Notes: generated by a model not told the origin, from the sequence alone. 64,000 bases of DNA from CADCVT01 sp036389485 (GCA_036389485.1 DASVPR010000023.1:1-64000), one strand, 5' to 3'; shown: positions 23,328 through 31,619, counted from the first letter of the stretch. A program made the numbers and translations.

Positions 23328-24023
23328 TCAGTAGACGTAGCGCTGCAGGGCCGCGGGGTCGTGGACGGTCAGCCGGCCCCGTCCCTGGCTCACGATCCCC
23401 GCGCGCTCGAGCACGGCGAGGAAGCGGCTGGCGGACTCGCGGGAGGACCCGGCGAGCTGCGCCAGCTCCGCCTGCGTCGCGGTGACGAGCACGTCGCTCT
23501 CGCTCGCGCCCTCCAGCCGCGCCTGCTCGACAAGGCCGTACAGCACGGACGCGACCCGCGACTGCACGGTCTGGAACGACTGGCGCGCGAGGCGCTCGTT
23601 CGCCGCGCGCAGCCGCCGGCCGAGCGCGGTGACGAGCTTGACCGCGATCTCGGGGTGCTCGCGCATCAGCCGCCGCATGTCCGCGCTCATCACCGCGAAG
23701 GCGTGCAGCTCGTCCATCGCCTCGACCGTCGCCGAGCGCCGCTCGTGGTCGAACATCGCCAGCTCGCCGAAGATGTCGCCCGGGCCGAACCGCGCGAGCG
23801 CGATCGTCCGGCCGTCGGAGTGCTCGCGCAGGGCGCGCGCGTGGCCCTCGGCGACGATGTAGCACGTGTCGCTCTCGTCGCCCTCGCGGAAGATCACCTG
23901 GTTCGGCGAGAACCGCCGCGGGACCGCGACCTCGGAGACCTTCGCGAGGTCGTCGCGGCCGAGCGTCTCGAAGACCGGGACGCGACCCAGAAGCTCGATG
24001 ACGTCCTGACCGGCGGTCGCCAT
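23328..24023 (-). CDS. Crp/Fnr-family transcriptional regulator
   Basis: A 231-residue regulator. An N-terminal cyclic-nucleotide-binding fold (FREGDESDTCYIVAEGHARAL, FGPGDIFGELAMFDHERRSATVEA; the GELA-x(7-8)-RSATV box is the cNMP phosphate-binding cassette) is joined by a long helix to a Crp-type HTH (TQAELAQLAGSSRESASRFLAVLERAGIV). It probably responds to cAMP or a similar ligand. The ATG at 24023 has TAGCCT (complement of 24032-24037) 8 bp upstream. Likely operon with the NUDIX gene. Confidence 0.92.
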   Translation of the reverse strand: MATAGQDVIELLGRVPVFETLGRDDLAKVSEVAVPRRFSPNQVIFREGDESDTCYIVAEGHARALREHSDGRTIALARFGPGDIFGELAMFDHERRSATVEAMDELHAFAVMSADMRRLMREHPEIAVKLVTALGRRLRAANERLARQSFQTVQSRVASVLYGLVEQARLEGASESDVLVTATQAELAQLAGSSRESASRFLAVLERAGIVSQGRGRLTVHDPAALQRYVY

Positions 24024-24041
24024 GGCGCCGGAGGCTATCGG

Positions 24042-24130
24042 GCGGAGGGGGTGGGTTGGGCGGTTCCGGCGGCGCGGAGGGGGCGGGTTGGGCGGCTCGC
24101 GGAGCGATCGGGGCGGAGCGGAGGGGGCGG
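24042..24130. repeat. G-rich direct repeats between crp and DUF4349 genes
   Basis: Units at 24042-24063 and 24074-24095 are identical over 22 bp except one base, with the pattern GCGGAGGGGG-y-GGGTTGGGCGG. A 13-bp partial third copy lies at 24118-24130. The closely spaced G-runs could form a G-quadruplex on the plus strand. The repeats fill a 124-bp gap between two minus-strand genes. Confidence 0.65.
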
Positions 24131-24147
24131 TTCGCGGCGCGGGCGAT

Positions 24148-25290
24148 CTAGCGCGCGGCGTCCAGCGCTCCTTCCCTCCGGCGGCGGCGGAGGGAGCGGG
24201 CGGTGAGGGCGGCGAGCGCGACGAGGATCGCGGCGGGGAGGAGCGCGGCGGCGGTCACGACGACGACGCCCGCGGCGACCTCGAGGATCCGGCCGGCGTC
24301 GTCGACCGCGTCGCCCGGGGTCCAGGCGCCGCCCTCGGACTTCCGCCCGGTCGAGCGGACGGTGACCGAGACCCGCGCGCGGTCAGCGCGGCGCTGGAGC
24401 GCCTGGACGTCGCGCTCGGCGATCGCGATCCGGTCGCGCGCCAGGCGGATCTGGCGGCGGATCGCGTCCGCCTCCGCGTCGGTGTCCGCCTTCTCGAGCG
24501 CCTTGAGCAGCGCCTGGCGCTCGGCGCGCGCGTCGTCGAGGCGGTCGGTGGCCGACACGTACGCACGCGTGATGTCCTCGGACGAGGCCGTGCGCGAGGT
24601 GACGTGGGCGAGCCGGCTCAGCTCGGCCAGCGTGTCGTCGAGGCGCGAGGCTGGGACGCGCAGGTCGTAGTGCGCGACGCCGCGCCCGTTGTCCTCGCTG
24701 ACCCGCGAGCTCTGGACGATCGTGTCGGTGTCATCGGCGACCTGCAGGACGTCGTCGGTCACCTCGTCGAACTCGTCGGCGCCGGTCTCGAGCTCGAGCC
24801 GCGTGCTCCGCACGACGACGCGGTTGCCGTCGCGTCCGCGCACGCGGTCGGGCGCCGGCGAGCGGGCCTGAGCCGCCCGCTCGCCCGGCGCGAGGAAGTG
24901 GCCCTCGTCGGCGGGCGCGGAGGCGTCGGAGGACGCGGCGGGCGGGACGGCGGCTTCGGGCTCCGGTGCGGGCGGGGGCGTGGCGGGGGTGCCGCCGGAG
25001 TCGTCGCTGCCGGTGTCGAGGAGCGCGACGTCGCCGCCGCCGTCGTCGTCCCCGCTCATGTTCTCGACGTCGCCTGAAGTTGCGAGCGCGATGGCGAACG
25101 CGATGAGGACCGTGCACCCGAGCGCGATGCTCGGCGCCCAGAGGTTGATCTTCCGCCGGCGCCAGACGCTCGGCGTCTTGTCCGCCTTGAAGCCCGCCTC
25201 GACCTTGCGCTCGAGGCGGGCGGCGAACTCGGGCCGCGGCTGCGGCGCGGTGGCGCGGACGTCGTCTCGCAGCTGCTCGAGGTCGTTCAT
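24148..25290 (-). CDS. DUF4349 membrane protein, candidate anti-sigma factor
   Basis: A 380-residue protein. Residues 1-47 are a soluble N-terminal helix region (LEQLRDDVRATAPQPRPEFAARLERKVEAGF), followed by one transmembrane segment (WAPSIALGCTVLIAFAIAL). A Pro/Ala/Asp-rich linker, the DUF4349 domain with a coiled-coil (DITRAYVSATDRLDDARAERQ, LARDRIAIAERDVQALQRR) and a second membrane segment near the C-terminus follow. The ATG overlaps the stop of the ECF sigma gene (ATGA). That coupling and the short cytoplasmic N-terminus with one span are the usual layout of an ECF anti-sigma factor; the role is inferred, not shown. Confidence 0.8.
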   Translation of the reverse strand: MNDLEQLRDDVRATAPQPRPEFAARLERKVEAGFKADKTPSVWRRRKINLWAPSIALGCTVLIAFAIALATSGDVENMSGDDDGGGDVALLDTGSDDSGGTPATPPPAPEPEAAVPPAASSDASAPADEGHFLAPGERAAQARSPAPDRVRGRDGNRVVVRSTRLELETGADEFDEVTDDVLQVADDTDTIVQSSRVSEDNGRGVAHYDLRVPASRLDDTLAELSRLAHVTSRTASSEDITRAYVSATDRLDDARAERQALLKALEKADTDAEADAIRRQIRLARDRIAIAERDVQALQRRADRARVSVTVRSTGRKSEGGAWTPGDAVDDAGRILEVAAGVVVVTAAALLPAAILVALAALTARSLRRRRREGALDAAR

Positions 25291-25820
25291 GAGCAGGCCT
25301 CCCGGAGCTTGGTGACGGCCCGGTGCAGCCGGGTGCCGGCGTTGGACTCGGAGAGCCCGAGCACCTTCGCCAGCTCGGCGTTGGTCAGGCCTCCGTGGAA
25401 CTTGAGGGCGACGATCTCCCGGTCGCGCGGCTCGAGCTTCTCGAGCGCCGCGCGGACCGTGGCGCGCCGCACGGCGACCTCGTCGTGAGCGACGAGGACC
25501 TCGTCCGGCGGCTCGGCGTTGAGCCAGGCGACCCGGCGGCGGCGGCGCAGCTCGTCCAGCGCGGCGTTGCGCGCGATCCCGAAGATCCACGCGCGCTCGC
25601 TGCCCCGCCTGGCGTCGAACGAGCGCCGCTTGCGGTAGGCGCGCTCGTACGCCTGAGCCGTGACGTCCTCCGCCGCGCTGCGGTCGGTGACGATGGTGGC
25701 GACGTATGCGTACACGTCGGCGAACGTCTCCCGGTAGAGGTCGGCGAACGAGGCGGCGGCCCTCTCGGGCGCGGTCGCGGCCGCTGCGATCGTGATCCCC
25801 ACGCCCCTACTACGCGGCAC
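25287..25820 (-). CDS. ECF-type RNA polymerase sigma factor
   Basis: A 177-residue sigma factor with region 2 (FADLYRETFADVYAYVATIVTDRSAAEDVTAQAYERAYRKR, then RAWIFGIARNAALDELRRRRR) and region 4 (LEPRDREIVALKFHGGLTNAELAKVLGLSESNAGTRLHRAVTKLRE). The start is GTG at 25820; a GTG at 25802 is an alternative. It is translationally coupled to the DUF4349 gene and divergent from a secreted-protein gene. Confidence 0.92.
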   Translation of the reverse strand: MPRSRGVGITIAAAATAPERAAASFADLYRETFADVYAYVATIVTDRSAAEDVTAQAYERAYRKRRSFDARRGSERAWIFGIARNAALDELRRRRRVAWLNAEPPDEVLVAHDEVAVRRATVRAALEKLEPRDREIVALKFHGGLTNAELAKVLGLSESNAGTRLHRAVTKLREACS

Positions 25821-25841
25821 GATCGCCTTCCATCACACCGC

Positions 25842-25847
25842 TAGCCT
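25842..25847 (+). promoter_or_regulatory. -10 element of secreted-protein gene
   Basis: TAGCCT 7 bp upstream of the GTG at 25855, matching the leaderless spacing seen elsewhere in the window. It supports the short start over longer upstream frames. Confidence 0.45.
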
Positions 25848-25854
25848 TGCCGCC

Positions 25855-26361
25855 GTGGGTCGCCCCGTCCTCGCCGCCGCGTGCGCGGCGCTCGCCCTGC
25901 TCCCGACCAGCCCCGCGGCCGCCGCGGATTTCCAGAAGTCCCCTCACCTGTGGGCGACGGTGAACGTCTGCGACACCGAGCGCAACCCCGATACGCTCGG
26001 CGTGCGCGCGTCGATGCCCGGCTCCGGTCGCAGAGGCGAGACGATGTGGATGCGCTTCCGCGTCCAGTACTACTCCGAGCGCGAGGAGCTGTGGCACAAC
26101 TTCACCGCGGCGGACGGGACCGACTCGGGCTACATCCGCGTCGGGCGCCACGCGCGCTACAAGGCGCGCCAGTCCGGCTACCTGTTCCCGTTCAGCCCCG
26201 ACGCCGGCGAGCGCTACCGGCTGCGCGGCGCCGTCGAGTTCCAGTGGCGCAGGCGCGGGCGCGTGATGCGCAACGCCCGCGAGCTGACCACCGCCGGCCA
26301 CCGTGCCGCGGTCGCCGACCCGGAGGGCTACTCGGCGGCCACCTGCGACATCGTGGGCTGA
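25855..26361 (+). CDS. Small secreted protein of unknown function
   Basis: A 168-residue exported protein. The signal peptide is GRPVLAAACAALALLPTSPAAA; the mature chain is beta-rich with two cysteines (VNVCDTERNPD and AATCDIVG) that may form a disulphide joining its ends, and an aromatic basic region (MWMRFRVQYYSEREELWHNF). No family is recognised. Its last 34 bp overlap the convergent GDPD gene. Confidence 0.65.
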   Translation: MGRPVLAAACAALALLPTSPAAAADFQKSPHLWATVNVCDTERNPDTLGVRASMPGSGRRGETMWMRFRVQYYSEREELWHNFTAADGTDSGYIRVGRHARYKARQSGYLFPFSPDAGERYRLRGAVEFQWRRRGRVMRNARELTTAGHRAAVADPEGYSAATCDIVG

Positions 26362-27059
26362 GCGCCCAGGAGGCGGGGGTCGTTGGAGATGCAGCCCGTG
26401 ACGCCGAGGTCGCGGAAGCGCTCGATCGCCGCCGGGTCGTCGACCGTCCACACGTAGATCTCGCCGCCGGCGTCGAGCACCGCGCGCACGAGCCGGTCGG
26501 TGACGACGTGGTGGTTGGCCATCAGCGCGTCGACGCGCCCCTCGCGGATCGCGCGCGCGGCCTGGGCCGGCAGCCGCCGCTTCAGCACCTGCAGCATCCC
26601 GTAGGCGGGGACGGCCGTGTACCACGAGCGGAACGGGTTGCGCTTCACGCGCGGCACCGACCACCCGAGCTTCACCTCCGGCGCCGCGGCGCGCACGTGG
26701 CGCAGCGTCGCCTCCTCCATGGTCGAGATGAGCGACCGCCCGAGCAGGCCGGCGTCGCGCAGCGCGTCGAGCACGCGGTCCTCGTAGCCCGGCAGCTTGA
26801 GGTCGACGTCGAGCTCGACGTCCGCGTACGCCTCGCCGCGGAACAGCTCCAGCCCGTCGGCGAGCGTCAGCGCCTCGCCGCGCCTGCGCGCGAGGTCCTT
26901 GTAGTCGTGCGCGAGGAACAGCTCGCCGCTGCCGTCGAGCCGCTCGGGCAGCACGTCGAACTCGATCATGTCGACGCCGGCCTCGAGCGCCGCCTCGAAG
27001 CTCGCCTGCGTGTTGCCGGGCGCGATCAGGTCGGCGCCCTTGTGACCCACGCGCCTCAT
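26328..27059 (-). CDS. Glycerophosphodiester phosphodiesterase
   Basis: A 243-residue GDPD-fold enzyme that cleaves glycerophosphodiesters to glycerol-3-phosphate and alcohol. Visible motifs: RRVGHKGADLIAPGNTQASFEAALEAGVDMIEFDV with catalytic H6 and metal ligands E33 and D35, second catalytic H51 (FLAHDYKDL), LDVDLK, and the closing IYVWTVDDPAAIERFRDLGVTGCISNDP. No signal peptide, so cytoplasmic. The ATG overlaps the stop of the Nei gene (ATGA), so the two are one operon. Confidence 0.9.
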   Translation of the reverse strand: MRRVGHKGADLIAPGNTQASFEAALEAGVDMIEFDVLPERLDGSGELFLAHDYKDLARRRGEALTLADGLELFRGEAYADVELDVDLKLPGYEDRVLDALRDAGLLGRSLISTMEEATLRHVRAAAPEVKLGWSVPRVKRNPFRSWYTAVPAYGMLQVLKRRLPAQAARAIREGRVDALMANHHVVTDRLVRAVLDAGGEIYVWTVDDPAAIERFRDLGVTGCISNDPRLLGAQPTMSQVAAE

Positions 27060-27832
27060 GCCTGGCACCCCTCGCACCAGTACGTCCGGCGGTTGTCGTC
27101 GCCCTGGCCGCGCGCGCGGATCCGGCCGCCGCAGCGCGGGCACGGCCGCCCCGTCCTGCCGTAGATGGTCCGGTACGCGTCCTGCATCCCGTGCTCCGCC
27201 GACTCCTGCATCAACGGGCGGACGGAGCGGACGATGCGCAGCGCCTCGTCGTCGGTCGTGTCCCGCAGGAGCCGCCAGGGGTCGATCCCGGCCGCGAAGC
27301 AGCCCTCGACCTTCCACAGGTTCCCGATCCCGGCGAGCGTGCGCTGGTCGAGGATCGCGTCGCCGATCGTGCGCGTCGGGTCGTCCATCCGCAGCCGGCG
27401 CAGGAACTCGTCCTCGGAGAACTCGGGAGCGACCACGTCCGGCCCGAGCGCCGCGATCCGCTGGTCGAAGCGCGTGCGCGAGTCGGTCATCAGCTCGAGC
27501 ACCGGCCCGTCGAACTGGACGACCTCGCCGCCGTCGCGCCGCAGCACGAGCCAGGCGCGGTGCGGTGAGCGGCGCCAGCGGTCGCCGCGGCTGTACGTGG
27601 CCCACGCGCCCGTCATCCGCAGGTGGGAGTGGATCGTCAGGTTCCCCTCGAACCGGAGGAAGAGGTGCTTGCCGTGCGCGTCGACCGAGCGGACGGCGCG
27701 GCCGGCGAGCCGCTCCGGCCAGCGGTCGCGGGCGAAGCGCGGGTGCGGCGTGGCGATCTCATCCGGCACGTGGCCTTCGAGGATCGGCCGGATGCGGTTC
27801 GCCGCGTAGTGGATGGTGTCGCCCTCGGGCAT
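27056..27832 (-). CDS. Fpg/Nei-family DNA glycosylase (Nei2-like)
   Basis: A 258-residue base-excision repair enzyme that removes oxidised bases and nicks the AP site. The mature N-terminus PEGDTIHYAANRIRPIL gives the catalytic proline P2 and glutamate E3; H2TH helix region LDQRTLAGIGNLWKVE; C-terminal zinc finger C231-x2-C234 and C253-x2-C256. PEGDT is typical of endonuclease-VIII-like members. Start is fixed at the ATG at 27832 because Pro2 must follow it. GAGGGA lies about 7 bp upstream as ribosome site. Confidence 0.93.
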   Translation of the reverse strand: MPEGDTIHYAANRIRPILEGHVPDEIATPHPRFARDRWPERLAGRAVRSVDAHGKHLFLRFEGNLTIHSHLRMTGAWATYSRGDRWRRSPHRAWLVLRRDGGEVVQFDGPVLELMTDSRTRFDQRIAALGPDVVAPEFSEDEFLRRLRMDDPTRTIGDAILDQRTLAGIGNLWKVEGCFAAGIDPWRLLRDTTDDEALRIVRSVRPLMQESAEHGMQDAYRTIYGRTGRPCPRCGGRIRARGQGDDNRRTYWCEGCQA

Positions 27833-27854
27833 GTGTCGTTCCCTCGGGTGAGGG

Positions 27855-27860
27855 TACGTC
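27855..27860 (+). promoter_or_regulatory. -10 element of MBL-fold gene
   Basis: TACGTC 6 bp upstream of the ATG at 27867, consistent with a leaderless transcript. Confidence 0.4.
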
Positions 27861-27866
27861 CGCGGC

Positions 27867-28577
27867 ATGCGCGTGGCCGACGGAGTCGAGCAGTTCACCG
27901 ACCAGGGAATCGTCAACTGGTTCTTGGTCGAGACCGACGCCGGCCCGGTCGCGGTCGACGCCGGGTTCCCGACCGCGTGGAAGCAGATCGAGGACCGGGG
28001 GCGCGAGCTGCGCGCGGTCCTCGTCACCCACGGGCACGCCGACCACGTCGGGTTCGCGCCGATCGCCGAGCGCGAGCACGGGACCGCGATCTACGTCCCC
28101 GAGCGCGACGAGAAGCTCGTCAAGAGCCCGATCCCCTACGCGAAGTCGGAGCGGCTGCCGCTCTTCTACCTGCACCACGCGGGGACGCGCCGCGTGTACT
28201 GGCGGGCGGCGCGAGCGATCGGCATCAAGGGGCAGACGGTCAAGCGCCCGCGCACCTACGGTGAGGGCGAGGTGCTGCCGGGCGGCTTCCGGGCGGTGTT
28301 CACGCCCGGCCACACGAAGGGCCACATGGCGCTGCACCTGCCCGATCGCGACATCGTGTTCGCCGGCGACGCGATCGTCACCCGCGACCCGTACACCGAC
28401 CGCACCGGTCCGCGGCTCGTCGCGCGGGCGGCGACGTGGGACAGCAGGGTCAACCTGGAGTCGCTCGACGCGATCGCCGCGACGGGCGCGGGCACGCTCG
28501 TGTGCGGGCACGGCGAGCCGTGGACCGAGGGGGCGGAGTCGGCGGCGGCGAAGGCGCGTGAGGCCGGCGCCGCGTAG
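27867..28577 (+). CDS. MBL-fold metallo-hydrolase
   Basis: A 236-residue metallo-beta-lactamase-fold hydrolase. The metal motif THGHADH is at residues 54-60, with further ligands in FTPGHTKGHMALHL, VFAGDAIV and the final CGHGEPW. The compact size and lack of signal peptide suggest a glyoxalase-II-like or generic cytoplasmic thioester/lactone hydrolase. The next gene starts 6 bp after its stop. Confidence 0.88.
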   Translation: MRVADGVEQFTDQGIVNWFLVETDAGPVAVDAGFPTAWKQIEDRGRELRAVLVTHGHADHVGFAPIAEREHGTAIYVPERDEKLVKSPIPYAKSERLPLFYLHHAGTRRVYWRAARAIGIKGQTVKRPRTYGEGEVLPGGFRAVFTPGHTKGHMALHLPDRDIVFAGDAIVTRDPYTDRTGPRLVARAATWDSRVNLESLDAIAATGAGTLVCGHGEPWTEGAESAAAKAREAGAA

Positions 28578-28583
28578 CCGGGC

Positions 28584-29549
28584 GTGACCCGGTACGCCGC
28601 GTTCGGGCTCACGGTGGCGTCGAACCGCGCGCTCGCCGGGCTCGCGCCCGCGGCGCCGGGCGCGGCGCCCGACGTCGTCGTGGAGTTCGCCGCGGGCCGG
28701 GAGCCGGAGACGGACGAGGCGGCGCGCGACGCGCCGGAGGACCGCGGCTGGCGGGCGATCCGCCCCGCCGCGGACGGCGGGCGCGTGTTCATGGCCGCGG
28801 CGCAGGGCGGCCTGGCCGCCTGGAGCGTGCACGCGAGCGGCGACGGGACGCGGGTCGAGGTGCGCTGGCGCGGCGACGTCGCGCCGGAGGACGTCGGGGT
28901 CCTCGTCGTGACGAGCGTGCTCCCGGCGATCCTCGTCTCGCACGGCGTACCGCTCCTGCACGGGTGCGCGTTCGCGACGGACGGTGGCGCGATCGTCGTG
29001 CTCGGGGGCAGCGGGGCCGGCAAGTCGACCGTGGCCGCCGCCGCGGTCGCGAGCGGCCGCGCGCTGCTGTCGGACGACGTCTGCGCGCTGGCGGCGCGCG
29101 ACGACGGCGTGCACGTGCAGCCCGGCCCCGCGCAGCTGCGGATGTACGAGGACACCGCCGCCGCCTTCGGCTGGGACGCCCGCCGGCTGTTCGTCTCGCG
29201 CGCGCTGGACGACAAGCGCTGCGTCGATCTCTCGGCCGCGGACGGCACGTTCTGTCCGTCGCCGCGCCGCCTCGTCGCGGTCGCCGTCCTCGCCGGGGGC
29301 CGCGAGCGCGAGGCGAGGATCGAGCGCGTGCGGGCGGCGCGAGCGCTGCCGCTGCTGCTGCAGAACACGTACGCGGACCACATGGCCGAGGGTGAGGGCC
29401 GCGCGCGGCTGCTGCCGTTCTGGACCCGGCTCGCCGAGACGGTGCCGGTCCTCGACGTCACGCCGGCCGAGGGCGTCGCGACGGTGCCGGGCCTCGTGGA
29501 GGCGCTCAGCGGTAGCCGGTCGGATCCGGCGGCCGGCCGGCGTCCATGA
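28584..29549 (+). CDS. HPr-kinase-like P-loop kinase (lasso-peptide-type)
   Basis: A 321-residue protein with the C-terminal fold of HPr kinase/phosphorylase. The P-loop GGSGAGKST is at 141-149, preceded by LLHGCAFATDGGAIVVL and followed by GRALLSDDVCAL (acidic pair D164-D165). Such stand-alone HPrK-like proteins occur in lasso-peptide clusters; in paeninodin-type clusters one phosphorylates the C-terminal Ser of the precursor. A lasso cluster starts 1.8 kb downstream, beyond two opposite-strand genes. It is possibly co-transcribed with the MBL gene; GTG start. Its 3' end overlaps the SDR gene by 44 bp. Confidence 0.78.
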   Translation: MTRYAAFGLTVASNRALAGLAPAAPGAAPDVVVEFAAGREPETDEAARDAPEDRGWRAIRPAADGGRVFMAAAQGGLAAWSVHASGDGTRVEVRWRGDVAPEDVGVLVVTSVLPAILVSHGVPLLHGCAFATDGGAIVVLGGSGAGKSTVAAAAVASGRALLSDDVCALAARDDGVHVQPGPAQLRMYEDTAAAFGWDARRLFVSRALDDKRCVDLSAADGTFCPSPRRLVAVAVLAGGREREARIERVRAARALPLLLQNTYADHMAEGEGRARLLPFWTRLAETVPVLDVTPAEGVATVPGLVEALSGSRSDPAAGRRP

Positions 29550-30420
29550 CCTCGACCATGTAGCGCCAGCAGTCCGGCCGCGAGCCGTCGACGTCGGTGA
29601 AGCCGTACTCGCGCGCCAGCCCGCCGGCCGAGAACGAGCCCTGGTTGCGCCGGTGGACCTCGGGGTCGGCGGCGAGGGCCGCGACCGCGCGACCGACGAA
29701 GCGCGGCGACTCGGAGATGGCCGCGAAGTGCGGGTTGCCGCTGGTCGCCTCGCGCCAGGTCTCCTCGGTGACGCCGTAGATCTCGAGCATCATCTCGGAG
29801 CGCATCCAGCCGGGCGTGAGCGCGACGGCCGTGCAGCCATGGGTCGCCAGCTCGGCGCCCTGCGAGAAGCCGAGGCGCAGGACCGAGGCCTTCGCGAGGT
29901 CGTAGAAGACCGACAGCCGGTAGTGCCCGGCGTTGTACTCCGCGGTGCCGTCGGTCATCTCGACGACGAGGCCGCCGGGCCGGCGGATGAGCAGCGGCAG
30001 CGCGTAGTGGCTCGTGACGAGGTGCGTCTCCACGGCGAGGCGCAGCAGCCGCAGGCCGCGATCGAGGTCGTGCTCCCAGATCGGCGTGTTCCACTGCGCG
30101 AGCAGCTCGCCGCCCCAGATGTCGTTGACGAGCACGTCGAGACGCCCGTGCTCGGCGTCGATGCGGGCGACGAGGTCGCGGACCTGGTCGCGTTCGAGGT
30201 GGTCGACGGCGACGGCGATCCCGCGGCCGCCGGCGTCGTCGACCAGCGCGGCCGTCTCCTCGATCGTCTCGGGCCGGTCGTACTCGGACCGGCGCTCGCG
30301 CGTCGTGCGGCCGGTGCAGTAGACCGTCGCGCCGGCCTCGCCGAGCGCGACCGCCGTGCCGCGGCCGGCGCCGCGCGTGGCGCCGGCGACGAGCGCCACC
30401 TTGCCGGCGAGCGCGCTCAC
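29506..30420 (-). CDS. SDR-family oxidoreductase
   Basis: A 304-residue classical short-chain dehydrogenase. The cofactor motif GATRGAGRGTAVALGEAG (TGxxxGxG type) near residue 12, RTTRERRSEYDRPET suggesting NADP preference, and active-site tyrosine/lysine in FYDLAKASV (YxxxK) are visible. The sequence after VALTPGWMRSEMM is long for the family. Substrate unknown. The start is GTG at 30420, overlapping the EamA stop (GTGA). It lies inside the lasso-peptide neighbourhood but on the opposite strand. Confidence 0.85.
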   Translation of the reverse strand: MSALAGKVALVAGATRGAGRGTAVALGEAGATVYCTGRTTRERRSEYDRPETIEETAALVDDAGGRGIAVAVDHLERDQVRDLVARIDAEHGRLDVLVNDIWGGELLAQWNTPIWEHDLDRGLRLLRLAVETHLVTSHYALPLLIRRPGGLVVEMTDGTAEYNAGHYRLSVFYDLAKASVLRLGFSQGAELATHGCTAVALTPGWMRSEMMLEIYGVTEETWREATSGNPHFAAISESPRFVGRAVAALAADPEVHRRNQGSFSAGGLAREYGFTDVDGSRPDCWRYMVEVMDAGRPPDPTGYR

Positions 30421-31322
30421 GCGGCGTTCAGCTCCGGCCGGCGGACCGCGGCGGCACGCGCGCCCAGCGCGACGACGGCTCCGATCACCATCGCGCCGCC
30501 GGCGAGCTGCACGGGCGCCAGCGATTCGCCGAACGCAAGCGCCGCGAGGACGACCGCGGTGAGCGGCTCCGCCGTCGACAGGATCGACGTCGCGGTGGAC
30601 CCGATGCGGCGCAGCCCGGCGAAGAAGAGCGCGATCGCGGCGACGGTGGAGACGACGGCGATGCCGGCCAGCCACCCGAATCCGGCGACGCTGACGTCGC
30701 CCGGCCGCACGTCACCGAGGGCCGCGCCGCCGGCGGTGAGCGTGACCGCGGCGCCGGTGCAGACGAGCGCGCTGAGCACGAGCGGCCCGGCGCGGTCCGC
30801 GACGCCCTCCGAGCAGAGGATGTAGGTCGCGTACACGACGGCGGCGGTGAGCCCGAGGGCGGCGCCCACGCCGTCGAGAGCGCCGGCTCCGGCGCCGACG
30901 AGGACGAGGCAGACGCCCGCGGTCGCGAGCGCCAGCGCGGTCGCGGTGCGGCCGCTCGCGCGCTCGCGCCCGAGCACGATCGCCGCCACCGTGACGATCG
31001 CGGGGAACGTGTAGACGAGGAGCGTGAGCAGCGAGACGTCGAGGCGCTCCAGCGCGGCGAAGTAGGCGCCGGCCTGCGCGCTGTAGCCGAGGGCGCCGAG
31101 CGCGAGCGCGATCGCGACGTCGCGGGACGTGAGCGCGCGCAGCCGGCGCAGGCCGCCCGTCAGCGCCAGCAGCGCCCAGAACAGCGCGGCGGCGACGACG
31201 AACCGGAAGGCGAGCAGCGTCCCGACCGTGGCGCCCTCGTCGTACGCGAGCTTGCCGAAGATCCCCATCGCGCCGAACGCGGCGGCCGAGGCGAGGCACA
31301 TGAGGGCGCCGGCGGAGGACAC
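30417..31322 (-). CDS. EamA/DMT-family transporter
   Basis: A 301-residue membrane protein of ten predicted spans in two EamA repeats (first repeat from AAAFGAMGIFGKLAYDEGATVGTLLAFRFVVAA; second from GLTAAVVYATYILCSEGVADR, ending SILSTAEPLTAVVLAALAFGESL). These carriers move small metabolites. GTG start at 31322 with TAGGTT (complement of 31329-31334) 6 bp upstream. It is divergent from the lasso operon, with which it shares its promoter bases. Confidence 0.87.
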   Translation of the reverse strand: MSSAGALMCLASAAAFGAMGIFGKLAYDEGATVGTLLAFRFVVAAALFWALLALTGGLRRLRALTSRDVAIALALGALGYSAQAGAYFAALERLDVSLLTLLVYTFPAIVTVAAIVLGRERASGRTATALALATAGVCLVLVGAGAGALDGVGAALGLTAAVVYATYILCSEGVADRAGPLVLSALVCTGAAVTLTAGGAALGDVRPGDVSVAGFGWLAGIAVVSTVAAIALFFAGLRRIGSTATSILSTAEPLTAVVLAALAFGESLAPVQLAGGAMVIGAVVALGARAAAVRRPELNAA

Positions 31323-31327
31323 GGCCC

Positions 31328-31334
31328 TAACCTA
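31328..31334. promoter_or_regulatory. Bidirectional -10 heptamer, EamA / lasso operon
   Basis: TAACCTA gives TAACCT on the plus strand 7 bp before the GTG at 31341, and TAGGTT on the minus strand 6 bp before the GTG at 31322. It supports 31341 as the start of the first lasso gene. Confidence 0.58.
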
Positions 31335-31340
31335 GTGAGC

Positions 31341-31619
31341 GTGATCAGCTCGTCGACCGTCCTGCGCCGCTCCGGCGAGCCGCTCAGCGCCCCGCTCGGC
31401 GAGGCGCTCGCGATGATGGACGTCGACGCCGGCAGGTACTACATCCTCGACGACGTCGCGACGTTCGTCTGGCACCGGCTCGCGACGCCCACGAGCGTCG
31501 CCGACCTGGTGGCGGAGCTCCAGCGCCGCTACGACGTCGAGCGCGAGCGGTGCGAGGCCGACGTCCTCCCGTTCCTGCGGCGGCTCCATGAGAAGCGCCT
31601 CGTCCTGGTCGAGGCCTAG
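31341..31619 (+). CDS. PqqD-like RiPP recognition element (lasso B1)
   Basis: A 92-residue PqqD-family protein that would bind the precursor leader and hand it to the B2 protease. The fold is seen from DVDAGRYYILDDVATFVWHRLATPTSVADLVAELQRRYDVERERCEADVLPFLRRLHEKRLVLVE. Stand-alone PqqD proteins next to a transglutaminase-like B2 protein are the split-B arrangement of lasso clusters. A GTG at 31335 in the same frame would add two residues. The next gene overlaps by 32 bp. Confidence 0.88.
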   Translation: MISSSTVLRRSGEPLSAPLGEALAMMDVDAGRYYILDDVATFVWHRLATPTSVADLVAELQRRYDVERERCEADVLPFLRRLHEKRLVLVEA

